Origin: Fomes fomentarius
Taxonomy: Eukaryota; Basidiomycota; Agaricomycetes; Polyporales; Polyporaceae
Length of the DNA stretch: 64,000 bases
Reading direction: 5' to 3'
Assembly: GCA_022606135.1 (NCBI GenBank)
Contig: JABYQN010000007.1
Coordinates: 1,488,001-1,552,000 of the forward strand
Positions 37,149 through 52,397 of the stretch are shown in pieces (within the stretch, counting starts at the first letter, position 1; each line of letters starts with the position of its first letter). The position numbers and the translations under genes were made by a program. The notes below the pieces were generated by a model. The model was given only the letters and a program-made list of their open reading frames with translations, did no database searches and was not told the DNA's origin.

Positions 37149-39444
37149 GGTGAAGAGGTCGTCGGCGAGCGTGTCTGGGTAGTAAGTCGTGAGCAAGCTG
37201 GGGCAGAACGACAGCACGCGCGCGTCTGTCCTCGCATGCCGCATGGCAAATCGCGTGGGAGCACGGTCACGTTCTCAAACTCAAAGTACGCGATGGTGAG
37301 ACGCGTGACGCGTCTCTGCACTTTCTTTCATCCTGTTGCGCGCAAAATCCTTGGTCAACCTAATGTTGCACAAGCTCTGTGTTACGCTATACCGACTGTA
37401 TGATGGGGCCGCTAATGCACAATACACGTGGTACGGGCAAAATATCACAGAAAACTCCGTCATACAGCCTGAGGTAAGATCCTTTGTACTCTTGGCACTT
37501 CAAGCATTCATCGAAGACACCGACAACAGCGAAGGTATTGCACATAGACTACTGTAGAAGCTTGAGCACACGGTGCACCTGCTCAGACACTTCCTAGAGT
37601 GGGTCGTTCAATCCCCTCCCCGCTGATCAAGGGACTCAGATGATGATGGCGACCCCATTGGAGGAAGAATCTCATAGGTTCCTGGCCAAACTTAGTCCCT
37701 GTGGAGAAGAAACGGTCCTCTGTTCATTGTGCTTCCGCGCAGCCTGATAGGCCAGGCCCAACACACATGCGTGTCAACCCTTATGAACACCAGCAACTCA
37801 ATTTCGGCATGACAATGGTATCACTATGTACCTTCGTTCGCTCTTCACCTGTGATCTGGACCTTGCAGATAAAGCTGAGGCGGGCTAAACTTACGACACG
37901 TCTTCGATAACTTCGATCAGTTACATTTCCTAGCGTCACTCGCTGCTCTGTACCGACAGCTTAGCACTCACCATGCCAAGCGCCAAGGTCCTCCTCTCGC
38001 CCGCCCACAGCCACTTGTTCTAGACCTGCTTCTCCTCTATGCCCAGAAGCACGCATACAAGCGTATCGTGACGGTGAAGCGCTGCTTTCCTTCCGCTTTG
38101 TAGTACAAGGTACGTTGTACGACCGCTTCTTGGGATGATGGGCGCAGATATTGGTCGCAAGGCTGACTGATTAGGGAGGTATGCTTCTTGGAACTCCACT
38201 GAATGCTCGACTTGGACGTAACCCAACCTAATCCACCTCAAGGGACAGGGAACCAGTGGAACGAGGCCCGCTCGCCTTCCGATATTGTCGACTGCGTCTA
38301 ACTGACTAACCGTGCGTTTCGGTATAGCGTCATTGCGTCTGAGAGCTCCATTCCTCACCCGCATCGAAAGAACGTACGCAAGACCACCATACATGTGCGC
38401 AATTGACGCTACTCTGGTTGACGGCATATCGGCTGCGCCATAGCTCACATGGTGACTCGACGTAAATCGGTGGTTAAAACTATGCTGCTTATGCAAGAAG
38501 TCCGCACTAAACGATATCTCACAGGTGAAAGGTTCACCATCCGGTCTACGAGCGAGCAGATCTAGTGCGCACGTTCCACTTAGAGGGTGTCTTTCTCTCA
38601 CTATCAGTGGAGCTGAAGGCCGCACTCCCTGCGTCGTACTGTGGAACGCTGTGAGTGCTCGCTTGTATCCATGTTATCGTCTCTTTACGTCGGATGATTG
38701 GCCGAGCATGCGCGTTATGCGTGGGTATGTGGGTGCTTAACTCGTCAGTATTGCGCTCAATCGTCTGCGGTCGCTGATACATCGCGGTATTATGGCCGTC
38801 AAAAGTACCCAAGCGGGTATACCAAGCGTCGTCCTGTGGCTCGGGGCGCGATGCGCGTCCATTTTGAGGGTTGCTGTAGTCGAAATGACGCTCCTCAGCA
38901 CACGTTTACAATCGTAGCAGTATCTGAGTTCAATCTGAGACGCAGATGACACACTGAAGACCATACCGTGCGTCATAATCATTGAGAGGCTTCCATGAAT
39001 ATCCTGGACGGGCGTGGCATTGCCTGGAGGCATGTCCCGCTGGTTGACCAGTGAGTTGAATAGAGGTAAAGAAACGTTCACGCCACTGCGCCACCCATTC
39101 GCCGCAGGCGTCCTCCCGATCCGAGATCAGCGATCGGAAGCTGAACAACTTTTGGGCGGCTTGAGTGACTCAAAACCCGACCTCATCGCTTCGCCGCCCT
39201 CATCTTTCCTCGGACTCTAGTTTCTGCTGTCCAGCTTCCATCCTCCGACTGTTGGCCGGTACAGACCTGTGCACCGCTTCGCTTGACAGAGCCTTCTAAC
39301 AAGTACGTATAAAACATCTCTCGCATGCCCAAGCGACCTTCTCACGCACCTCATCTCCACTTCTGCCAATCCGCTCCTACGGATTCGCTCCTTGCATCAT
39401 TTACCCATCCACCACCACCTACCCCGCTGCGTTCAGTGTCTGAA
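37149..39444. other. Gene-poor stretch of 2.3 kb
   Basis: The longest frame is a 201-codon minus-strand ORF (38625-38020) with no recognisable motif, no flanking splice signals that extend it, and composition like its surroundings. I do not call it a gene. Pyrimidine-rich sequence directly before 39445 is the likely DAHP synthase leader; GTATAAAACA at 39306-39315 is a plausible TATA element. Confidence 0.5.
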
Positions 39445-40932
<1,488 letters not shown>

Positions 40933-41316
40933 GTAATCGCCGGTTGTCACCCATAGATGTAGACGTACACGTTGTGTATGACCATGAACTTCTGTGTATC
41001 ATCTGTACTATGTCAATGCATTCTTTCCATCATTCAACAGTCTACTCTTTTCTTCTTCCAAGCAACGCGTCGTGTGCTTAATCAGGACGAGACACGCTCG
41101 AAGACTGTTCCAGATAGTTTCCGGACAGCTCGGATTGCCACTGTACGGCGCTAATGCCGTGGAATGCATTGGTATCCGGCAATGCACTCTTGCTCACCTC
41201 CGCTCATCCTGGGTTCCCTGCTGGTTCGCCTCAACTCGCGCATTGTCTACAATCGTCGCGTTTTTTGACTCAGGGCAACATCTTAGGCGTGGAAAGGGAG
41301 GATAACGGAGTGAACG
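40933..41316. other. Intergenic, no gene seen
   Basis: This 384-bp stretch holds the DAHP synthase 3' flank and the upstream side of the Furry-like gene. An upstream exon of the Furry-like gene could be hidden here, because its first exon does not join cleanly. Confidence 0.4.
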
Positions 41317-44300
41317 ATGGGCTCGGACGGGATGCAGATCACTATCCCCGGTATGTTACACGTCCTGCTGTTCCAAGACTTTGCTCATAGAATTTTGACC
41401 ACTGGCGCGAAGATTTCAATGACGATGATGACTATCGCCCCTCGCTCTTTGGGAAAGGAAACCAGCAGACGAGCATCTGGGGCAACGCGAGCTCTGGACT
41501 GGAGTCCCCTACCATCCTGACCCCTCAAGCCGCGAACGAACGCCCCGGCGGGTCGTACTTCCACTCGCGCGGGGACTCCGTCACGTCGCAAGACTCAGGG
41601 CAATCGATTCAGCTCACGACGCGCAAGGTGAAGCCTCCTTTCACACATTCGAATCAGTCGTCCGTCGCGACGACTAGTAGCTCCCCATTCGCGAAGAAGT
41701 CGTCGTTCGCATCGCTCCGGAATGCGTTCAAGAGCAATAAGTTCAGCGACGCGCCCCCGCTGCCGCCCCTCGAACACCAGGCATACCCTGCGTTGAACAA
41801 CCCATTCAGCCGGTCGACGTCATCGCTCGCGCAGCACCCGCCGATACCACAGCGCGCGCAGACGATGAACGCGAGCCCGCCACAATTGCGGCCATCCACA
41901 CCTGGCGGCGATGGAAGGCGGACACCCAAGCTGAAGGACCACCAGTATGGCCGGTCGCAGCATTCACATTCAGGATCGATATTTCACGCCTCAGATGCTG
42001 GTAGCGACATCGGTTTGGGCTATCCTTTCTCATCCTCCCCACCTCCTGTGCCTCCTATGCCAACTGCTTTTGCGGAAGAGAGGACGTCCTCTGATACGGA
42101 AGACAGGATCAATCTCGACCCACGAACACCATCAGACTACGCTCTTCACGCCATATTCATCCGTTTCGCTGCCTCTGCGGAGGCCCACATTGACGAATTC
42201 TTACGATTTCCAATAGTATGTCACTCGTTTGCGTATTACATGGTGTGTACTAATTGCGAGAAACTATAGGACCGCGATGTCTACCTTGAAGACTATATGG
42301 GCCCTGGCGTCGACGAGAAGTTTGACGATATTCTGTCGTCACTGGGCAAAGTTGCACAACGGCACGCCAAACCAGTCGTAGACTCTGTCATGCGTTGGAG
42401 GAAAACACAGAACGAGTCAGTGGGTCCTGACATCCTCCGTCAACACTTATCCCAATCACCATCCTCGTCTCGCGCCCTCCGCATGCCTGACGCCCCGAGA
42501 ACGCTGAAACAACGGAAGTGGCTCGCATCCGTATACATGATGTGCCGGGCACTGATTGCGGTTTCGCGGTCAATATCGAAGGACGGCCTACCAGAGCCTG
42601 TTGGACGCAACTTGGAAGAACTCACCTTCGACGAGTTTAAGCGGTATGACTTGAAACTAACTATGCAATCACCGAATTACCGATGTATTGCGGAGCTGCA
42701 TGCTGCTCTATTGGGCAATCTGGCTGAGGTCCGGTACGTTTTGTGTCTCATGTGAGCTGAGTGAGGTATTCATAGGAGTAGGTTCGAGAGCATCACCGAT
42801 CGATTCCTGGCGGAACTCGGACCTATCGCTGCAGGACAAGTAGCGAAGGACGCAGATATGAAATACGAGAACCTCGTCAAAGGCCTTAGGCATGTGACTA
42901 TCAAGGTTGGCTTTCTTATTCTCTTTCTGAGTGTTCCTCACATGCCGATTCGACAGGTGTGGCCGCCTGAGTGCTTCGAAGAAGGAGCAGAATTTCTCGC
43001 CTCTCTGTCGAAGGTGTATGATAATGCCCATGGAAACCGCTTGAAGACCATTTTTGCCGAGACACTGGTGCAAATTTTGCACCCGATTGGCAAAGTAGGT
43101 TGCACAACCGCGATCTCTCAGCGCGATCACTGATGTTGCGTTCACAGACAGCGCAAGCAGAGGTCAACCATCCTGAGTGGGCAAAAGCCATTGAGGTCAT
43201 CTATCCGAAAGCTAGAGACATGATGACGAAGCCCCGATACTGGCAGGTAGCATATCCTCTTGCTGTCACTGCGCTTTGCGTCGCACCGAATGAGTACTTT
43301 CTGCGCAATTGGTCCGCTTGTTTCGAAGCTGGTCTTGGCAAGCTCAAGGTAAACCACTTCTACATTGCACACGATCTGTACTCATGATAGCCTTTTGTAG
43401 GAGCGCATATATCGGGTAGCCATTCTGAATGGCATGCTCCGATTACTGTGGACTTATCTCTACCGCTGCCACGAGCCGATGTCTACTGCCTCCACTAAAC
43501 TTGAGACGGTCTTCAAGCATCTCTTCCCACCTAATCGTTTCATCGTCTCTGACGAACATTTGCCGTCCCTCGTTTACATCGTTCATTTCGCACTTTCACG
43601 TCACTTTGACATTGGCAGTGAGCTCTGCCTCGATCTTCTGCAAGAGCGCACAATTAACTCGCAGTCTGCGACCCCCAACACTACTACGGCCCTTGCCCCA
43701 GAAAGGTTCTCGGTCGCAATTCAAGCGATTCTGCTCTCACTTCATCTTCTCGAACGAGAGGAGCCGTTACCGGCTTGGCCGTCGAGCTTCGACTTCGCCA
43801 GCATGCCATCCCGCGAAGACTATCCTAGTTCTTCAACCGCACTTCCTGCATCTATAGCTGCGAAGTCAAGCTGGAAGGAGTTCCTGGATCGCGCCACCTC
43901 GTGTTTGAATGTTTTTGCGCAAGGATGCTATCAGGTGGTCGGTAGATGGTCTGTTCTTGACGATCAATGGACTACCACCCGACTTGGGCCGTCTTACGAG
44001 GATACGCACAATCATGTCATCCGACATCACTCCGAAGGTTCTGTAGCCTATCCAGAACAATACACCCCTCATATCCTTGTACTCCAAGCCATCTACCAGT
44101 CCTGGCCTCGGTTGCTCCACTCCTCCCTTGCCCTCGACGAAGTCTTCGACATGCTCATCCGCGGAGTCATACATCTGGAGCCTGCAATCGGCGAGGCTGC
44201 TACCTGTGCTCTGCAGCGTTTCATGTCAGAACCCATGCACGCACCTATCCTACTCACACGGTTCTCTACATTCCTTTTTGGTCCCACCTCCATCTCGCAG

Positions 44301-47300
44301 GAGGGACACGGCCCACGGCTTCCCGTCGAATGCACACGACTTCTCAACCTCTGGTATAGCTTCATCGACCGCTGGCTGAACGAATTCATGCAGAAGCCTT
44401 TTCACACGCGGACCGCCGAGGAAGTGGAGATCGTTACGGCTCGGGTAGAGGAAATTGAGGCCGGAGCACTGTTTCTCTTGACACATCGGAAGCCTTCCGC
44501 GTACACGACGGGTGTCAAAGCTATGCGCTTGCTGAAACTTCTGATGGACCACATGCGACCAGAACCCTCCACTCCCTCTTTCGTTATGCCGAACGGGCTG
44601 TTCGCTTTCGTGTATGCGTTCTTCGAGGAAGCTACACCCGATGCGCTGTTCCGTGGGTTAGATGGAATACTAGAGGGGGAAGTACTCTCGCGGCTGGCCC
44701 ATTGGAAGCAGGTGTCGCGACCCGACAAGCTCATCCTTTTTGCGGAGAGCGACAAAGCTGGGGACAGGGCTCTGTGGAGAGAGGTGTTCCCCTCGTTCGT
44801 CCAGGTATGCATGGGCCTTGGCCCTACAATTGCTACCTCTCTACGGGAGAAGCTCGTCGCCGCCGCTACCCGCGGCACACCCTTCATGACGCAGCTCTCA
44901 GGGGCGGCATCTAGGCTCCCCCCCAATGCTCCCCAACGTACAGGTTCGTCCGGAGACCGAGATGGTGCGCGATTGGTGCAAGAGCACACAGAATTCATCA
45001 GCCAGTGGCACGTATGGTTGAAGGTAATTTGCTCGACGGCTTCTGTGTCAGGCTCAAGACCTACGATGGGTGGCATTCGTGATCACTCCCGAGCACGGTC
45101 AGACTCCGACTTGGGTCCAGAGCAGATGCAGAACACACACGACCTCTTCTGGGCGCTGAGCAAGTTCTTGGATTCCGAATTCGCCATCTTTCGCGAGGTT
45201 GCCGTTTCGTGCATCAGCTCCTTCCCTGCAGATGGTTATTCCCAACTCCTCGAGGACCTCAGCAAACTCCAGTCGCGCCAGCGATATGACGACCCTAGAA
45301 CCAAGGGCGTATCCGCTGCGCCTATGGGTGGGCGAATGCGCCGACAGGAACGGTTCCTCACCGCGCTCGCTCGCATCTACTTCCTTACCGCACATCTCCT
45401 GCAAGATCAGCGATCATCAGGGAAGCAAACGGCTCTGACTTATGTCCTGAAATATGTGCGCAATATGCAGGCATTGCTGGTTTCTGCGGACAGCAGGGAT
45501 CGGTGGGACTTGCAGCGGTTACGGCAGTACTTTTGTGGCACCATTGAGCGACTGTTCGACGCTCTGGCGACCTTGAAGGACTCGGACCGCTTCATCCCTC
45601 CTAACCTCTACCTGGCATTGTATACCATGTGCGAGGAATGGTGTCAGCTGGGTAAGCAATCCGACGATGTCAAGAAGAGGCTGGTGTACATGCAGACGAT
45701 GGCGGCCAAATCCTGTGTCGATCCGGGAAGTCAGGCGGAAGCTATCCAGACTTTCCAGACTGAGACCCGCTCGTTGTCACATGCGGCGGTTGGTGCCATG
45801 GCTGCAGTATGTGTAAGTGGTGCCGCATACTTGTCATTCTCAGAGTACGTCGCTGACGCACTGTCAGCAAAAAGCGTTCTTTCCACCAGACGTGGAGACA
45901 AACTCGCCTACAGATCGTCAGACACTCGACTTTGTCAAGCCCTTGCAGATCGGACCTACTCTTGACCGTCTCACTGCTATACTGGCATCCTTCCACGATG
46001 CCAACCGGGAAGCTGGGAAGTGAGTGGTCGTGATCTCCCATATCGAGTTACGAATGAGAAGTTGACCATATGCCCAGGAAAGCGCTGCGTGCGCTGTTGT
46101 CTCATCACCGTTGCAGCGAGGCCTTCCTCGACGAATGTCTTCGAAGAGCGTTCGTCACGAGTCGAGAGCTCGAGACAAGTAACGCGCGGTACTTTGAGGT
46201 GGTCGCGGATGCGATCTGCAGCGGCGCTGCTACTGCTTTCAGCTTTGCCCACATCGTGTGTCTTGGTTTGTCGAACCTTTGTCACCCCCTTCTCCAGATT
46301 CGCCGCCAATCGTTCAACATCCTCGAGAACATCCACGAGCAGTCCGCCGGCATACTGTCCTTGTCCCAATATGAGGCCGCTGTAGACAGCTCAGCTCCAA
46401 GTACCTATCTTCAAGCGCATCGCCTCATTTCCGATGTTCTTGCTGGGGAGCATCCCGAACAAGCTGTCAAGGTGGTCGCACAGCTCGCTGACTGGATCCC
46501 GAAAATATTCGACAACCGCTCTGAGAGAGGCGCACTGCTTCTCCTACAGAGCCTCGAGTACTGGGTGCCATTCATCGACTTGATGGATAGCGACAAGACT
46601 GACCTATCTCGAGAGGGCCGTCTGATCATGTACCATCTGATAGCGCTCACGATGAGGTATGCAGAGACATACTCGGAGCAAGTCCTTGTACTCTGGACAC
46701 GCCTCATGGATCCTCCAAATCAGTCTAACGGCCATGCGGTCATCCGGTTCCTGCTCGAACAGTCACATAAGGTAGGCAGTACAGTGTTCATCAGCTGTGC
46801 TGCGAAGATCGTGGCGTGCCTGTCGCAAAGCGGAATTGGGAGACAGATTGTGGAGGAGCTCTGTAGTGTCGTAGAGCCAGCTCGCATGCTGCCGAGCATC
46901 GAGCACAAGCTCTCCCCTCCGAGTGGCGACGAGCTGGAACTCTGGTCCGACCTAGACATCCTTTTCTCCGAGAAGCCTAGGTTGTCTCTTGGTGTGGCAC
47001 AATTCGCGCTGCTCTTCCTCTCCGAGACTGCGCTTGAACGGTACTGGGAGTTTCACGAACAGATTCCCGTCCTCTTCCATGCGCTGTTCATGCATCTGGA
47101 CCACCGACAACCCTTTGTGCAACAGCACTGTCGTCATATGCTCTTCCAGCTCCTGCGTTCGTGCCTTACCGGATACGACGAGCTCTCCGAACGTTCGCTG
47201 CACCGATCGCGTACTGAACTCAAGGCCGCCATACAGGACCTAGAGAAAGAGGCAGAGACTCGACTCTGGAAGGAAGACGACAAGGGGGCAGATGCTGAAG

Positions 47301-48997
47301 CCAAGCTCAAGTGGTTCGGCGACGCTGTTCTACATCTGGTGGAACCACTGCATCCGGGGTTGTCCGAGCAATGGGGCACGCTCGCCCTGACTTGGGGCAC
47401 CGCGTGTTCGATTCGTCCGGTCGCCTTCCGGTCGCTGCAGCTCTACCGTGCTCTCATGCCACGGATCGGCCCAACACATGTCGGCATGTTGCTAGGCCGA
47501 CTCGCGAACACCATCGCAGACGAGGACCTCGCTATCCAGAGCTTCAACGTGGAGATCATCTCAACGCTCACCACCCTCGCATCATCTAGGGATCTTGATC
47601 CTTCACAACTTCCACAGCTATTCTGGTGTGCAGTCGCGTGTCTCTCGACGACGGTTGAGGCGGAGTTCCTGCATACGCTGCACCTGCTCGATGTGGTCCT
47701 GACGAGGATAGACCTCAACGATCCTGAGACCACGGAGCTTCTGTTCGTGTACATGCCCGCAAACTGGAGCGGTTCTATCAGTATCCAATCCAGCATGCTC
47801 ATGGGCCTCCGCTCTTCTGTCACCTCCGAACTCACCCTCAAGCTCTTGCAGCGTTTGTCGAAGATAGATGACTCGCGGTTGATCGACCCCTCAGAAGGCC
47901 GAGTGCGCGATCTGTACACGCTGTCGCTCCCCTGGTCTCTCCATGCGATGTCCGAAGATATCAAGGACGAGAACCTTCAGGAGTTCGCGCTCAACATCAG
48001 CCGTCTTGCCGAGGAGGAAGAGCGGCCGAGCATCGAACGTATCATGACCTCTTTTGCGAAGGCGCGGTTCCGCACAAAGGACGACTTCCTACGGCAATCC
48101 GTCGCGAGCCTCCGAGAGCACTACGGCGTCGACCACTGGACCGAGGTCATCACGCTTCTCATGGGTCTCGTGCTGAACAAGCAGCGTTGGCTGCAGGTGC
48201 AGACGATGCAGATCCTCAAGGTGCTCTTCCAGCAGCGCGAGACGAAGAGCCAGGTCGACCTGCTGGGCTCAGAACTGCTTATGCCGCTCCTGCGCCTACT
48301 TGAGACAGACCTCGCTTCACAAGCACTGGACGTTCTCGACGAGCCAATGCAGATCTCCGGTGGCCCAGCAGCGAAGCACGTCTTGCGTATGTCTCTGCAC
48401 CACCACCTCCGCGCGAATGTCAAGGAGGTCGAGTCCGTCGCCGAGGTCTTCGGCATCCCCCAAGAATCCGGATGGTGCGTCCCGCGCTCGGGTGCACTTC
48501 GCGACACATGCCGCGCGAACATCGTCGCGGTCTTCGATCTCGGCAAAGGCAACCTCCGGCCGTCGCGCATTGATTTCCAGCCGGACGACTCGGAGGAACT
48601 GGCGCTCGCGCTCGCAGGCGGGCGGCTCGAGGACGACCTCGGTGACATGGTGCAGAACCTGCACGAACTGAGCAGCTTCTTTCAGGACGAGCAGCCTGGC
48701 CCGTCGCGTGGCGCACCGGTGCCGCAGAGGCAGCTCGAGGCGCGGGTGGCGGCAATCCTCGCAAAGTCGACGGAGGCGGGCGACCGGGATGTGCCCCAGA
48801 CGCCGTTCGTGGACGTGTTCACCGTCGGGGGCGACGCGACCGGGGCGGAGGGCAGTGTGGGGGGCGGGCTGTCACCGATGTATGAGGACTCTGAGTACTC
48901 GGACTCGGATTCGGAGTCGGATTTGTTCGAGTACGACTCGCCGAGCTTCGCGCGGTTCGTGAACGGGAATGGGTACGCGGCGCATAGCTCGCACTAG
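41317..48997 (+). CDS. TAO3: Furry/Tao3(Pag1)/Mor2 cell morphogenesis protein
   Basis: Exons: 41317-41350 (tentative), 41391-42215, 42270-42733, 42782-42905, 42957-43094, 43148-43348, 43401-45806, 45868-46019, 46078-48997; about 2420 residues, as in this giant family. After a disordered Ser/Pro N-terminus come SDYALHAIFIRFAASAEAHI, DEKFDDILSSLGKVAQRHAK, LEELTFDEFKRYDLKLTMQS, RDMMTKPRYWQVAYPL and RIYRVAILNGMLRLLWTYLY, conserved in Furry proteins, then long alpha-helical HEAT-like repeats. The C-terminus is acidic. These scaffolds work with NDR kinases (RAM/MOR network) in polarised growth and septation. Oddity: exon 1 ends in phase 1 but exon 2 needs phase 0, so either the start lies elsewhere or one base is wrong near the TTTT at 41393-41396. 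Confidence 0.92.
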
Positions 48998-49009
48998 TGG
49001 TCTGGTATT

Positions 49010-49013
<4 letters not shown>

Positions 49014-49094
<81 letters not shown>
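49014..49094. repeat. (TC)40 microsatellite
   Basis: An uninterrupted TC dinucleotide run of 81 bases begins 17 bp after the Furry-like stop codon, so it probably lies in the 3' UTR as a pyrimidine tract. Confidence 0.97.
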
Positions 49095-49096
<2 letters not shown>

Positions 49097-52000
49097 CTAT
49101 AATTTCTGCTTGCTTACACAGCCTATCACGCTCTCTCTCGTCGTAGTACGTACTGTATCTTATTTGCTAGTCATCCCGGATCGGTTCATACGTATTTGTA
49201 ACAACAGCATCCTCTCGTTGATATCGCTATTAGACTATCGTTAGTACCTGTCCTCTTAGAGGGAATCTCACATATTTCTGCGTATCATCCGGGCCACCCC
49301 TGCCATTCAACAGGGTAGGCTGGTACGAATAGCAAATAGCTAGTGAAGCAGCTTGATACACAAATCCAGACCTCGCAGCCTAAAAACGGAGAGGTATATG
49401 GAGGCTGGTACCTTGTGAGGACAGGGAAACCCGAATAATTGGGAGAAAACCGGGATTAATTGTGCACTAGAATATTCTATCATAGGAAATCCTCCCAGAG
49501 GAAGAGAGCGGGCCCCTATTTATATGGTTACTCCGTTCGTGGCCAGGAGGGCCCCTTCTTATGATACACCTGTGTCTCCCCTAGGTAGACGGTGGGACGG
49601 ACGGGCGGGAAGGACAGACCTACAACTTCTGATACTGCAAAATATCAGCCGAAAATGTCACTCCAGACTTGTGCACTGTTGGACAGACCTGAGACCGTAT
49701 ACATGACGATCGACCGTCTACATATATATGATTGATCCGGCCGTATAAACGTCCAAGAGCCACGACCGTTCGGGCCAAGACCTTTGTGGCCACAATACAG
49801 ATCGATCGTGTCGTAGTAGAACGGTGCGCCCCTGACACGGCACCCATCCGCCCCCAAGCATTCATGAGAACGTAGCGCCGTCCTCCGTCCGGCAAGGCCT
49901 GCTACCATTTTAGGTAGTTCTGATACACAAATAACCATGCACAACGCCAGTGCCACGGTGATCTGCAGGGAAAAGTCATGACATATACACAACCTGTTAG
50001 TAGCATGATGGCATACTATGGTCCATTGACATACACTGTCCAGACAGTGGGTGATGCAGGAGTACTCGTATATTTAAGGGTAGTTCCACAGCGGGCTCAC
50101 ACGAGCCGCTAGCCTCCGAATTACTCCCCGGGCCTCGGGAGGTCGATGAACCATTCTGATCGCCAGCAGAGGACACAAATAAGCAGGAGTCAACATATGA
50201 TACTGACGAGTCACGACCATGCTGTCGAGTGTCAGGTAGGCCGTAAATTGATGGAGGAGCAATAACATACTATGAATCATACTATGAACCAGCGACTGTA
50301 GTACCCAGCGGCAACATCCCGAAGGAGAATAATTGGGCAATGGAAGCACATTACCATCAAATCCGGAATCGCATGCCTAGAACCAGCCACGACCGAGGAC
50401 AACGTCGAATGCAGAATGATGGTTCACAGGCAGCGTTGACTGAAAGGTGCACCAACCGGATGGGGTGGGCAAAGAGATAGGGGGCAAAGACGGTGAATGA
50501 GGAGGCACCGTTCGTCATCTGGATCTCGTGGGTGTCACGTCTGGTGACCACCAGTGAGTGCTCTTGCACCACCTGCTGTCTGGACAGTGTAATGTCGACG
50601 GACCATAGTAGCCTATAGCTAGTAGGCCACTAGCAGGTTGTGTACAGGTTTCGGACATATGGTGATAGCACGTCGTTAAGTCGCGACGCATTACTACACG
50701 TATAGAAAGCAATAACTCATGCACCATTCGACTCAGCATGCGATGATGTGCAACATCATGCTTGTGGAGGCTGAGGTGCTGCACACAGTGTTCTTTCGAA
50801 CCGTTGTCTATATCGCGACTGTTCGCTAGGGATCATTGCTGTACCGGCGTTGTCCATGGTGATTTCGAGGGCTACATGTAGTATACTATGTATATTGCTC
50901 CGATGTCTGCACAACGCAACTACCTAGAATGGTAGCGGGCCTTGCCGGACAGAGGACGGCACTATATTCTTATGAGGTAGCTGTTCATCGTCAGGATGGA
51001 ATGTTGTGTGAGAACACATAGCTAGTAGAGACAGCAGAAGCGAGTGTACGATCAACAAGCACTGAGACTGGTTTGCCGCCGCGCAGAGTGGTCACGGTTC
51101 GCCTGGTTAGGGTGCAGAGTTCAAACGAATCCAAGGAGATGACTCAACACCACATGAGTCACATGACATGAGCATCCATACCCTGTCCCTGTACGGACCC
51201 CCTGGGGATTGGGCCAGCTTGCTGGACATTCACGATCGAGCCTGAAATCCGTATGCGACGGGCGGTTATGCAACGAAGGGTTCAGAATCAGGGACGGGAG
51301 CAAGCTTGAGTTCCGTGTGCGTCGGGCGGTTATGTGGTCAGCCTGGAGCATCGTGGGTGGGGAGAAAGGTACGGGTCTCACTTTGTTCAGTGTTTGATAT
51401 GCTATATGTAGAGCAATTGAGCTCATAGGGGGCTCTGTCAGCGCAAAGATCGTCCGCGTTCTGAATTAGCAGTAACAGGTACCAAGGTGCTGAGCAACAA
51501 CAGTCTGGACGTCCGAATTTGCGGGCCGCCGAACAGATGAGGGTACCGGTGTTGTGGCGTTCATTGAGTGTCAACGGATTGTCGCGCTCGAGACTCTGGG
51601 AAATGAACTCGAACTTCAGGTGGCAGGTCCCTCGGAAGAAGCGTTGGTTCCTGAAATAAGAATACAATGAGTACCGCTCAAGCCTCGCAGGAGCTGTTAG
51701 ATCCGAGTCTGGGGATAGCAATTGACAGGCCCGGCACTGCCTAGTGAAATTTTAGATCGCGGAGTAAGTGCTGGGCGAGCCGCTGTGGTCTATACGGATG
51801 AGACAAAAGCAGGCGAGATAACAGCCATAGGATTCTACAGGCCTCGAGGGTGGCAGAGGAAAGTCTGAGATGGAGCACACGCCAGGCCGCGGCCACGGGG
51901 CGGTGAGCGTTGCACGTTGGCGGTTGTCGTGGGATGGGGGGACACAATCGGTGTACGCTGATGTTCTCTGTGATGTATAGAGCAAGCATGAAGATAGTGA

Positions 52001-52397
52001 CGAATGGACAATGACCTGTGTGGTTCATGCATTCATGGGCGATGACGGAGCAGATTGGGAAGAGGTCAGGGTTCGTTGAAGTTCCACGGAATCAGGTTGG
52101 ATGGGCCGGCTGGCAGTTGAGCTGCGTCTCGCGCGCACACGCGAACGGGTAGTCATGGTATTAGGGAGGATTATCAGGGAAAGGACAAGGAGATGTGTTA
52201 GTTGCTGTGTTTGCGCTGTTCCACTGAGGTCAGACAGCGGGCGCTTGCATTGAATGTGGTGATTGGACAGATCATCATCTTGCTATTAGCGCTGGGGTGT
52301 GGTATACTTACTTGGCCGGCGGCAGCGCTCCCACCCCCTAGTTATCTCCTCCTCCTCTCCTCCGCTCTCTCGTCCGGCCTCAGGAAGACCGCCAGCC
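49095..52397. other. Gene-free stretch of 3.3 kb
   Basis: This is the largest gap in the window. All open frames are short (up to about 127 codons) and none shows a domain, transposase motif or clear terminal repeats. A 23-bp sequence recurs imperfectly at 51248-51270 and 51312-51334. The final 100 bp is C/T-rich and probably the leader of the next gene. Confidence 0.55.
51248..51334. repeat. Imperfect direct repeat, 23 bp twice
   Basis: TCCGTATGCGACGGGCGGTT (51248) recurs with two mismatches at 51312, both copies followed by ATG, 64 bp apart. Function unknown. Confidence 0.6.

Noticed and set aside
38020..38625. 201-codon open frame on the minus strand
   Set aside because: No motif, no supporting splice extension, composition like surrounding non-coding DNA. 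Chance open frames of this size occur at this GC content.
44402..45076. 224-codon minus-strand ORF
   Set aside because: Antisense shadow within a large conserved exon of the Furry-like gene.
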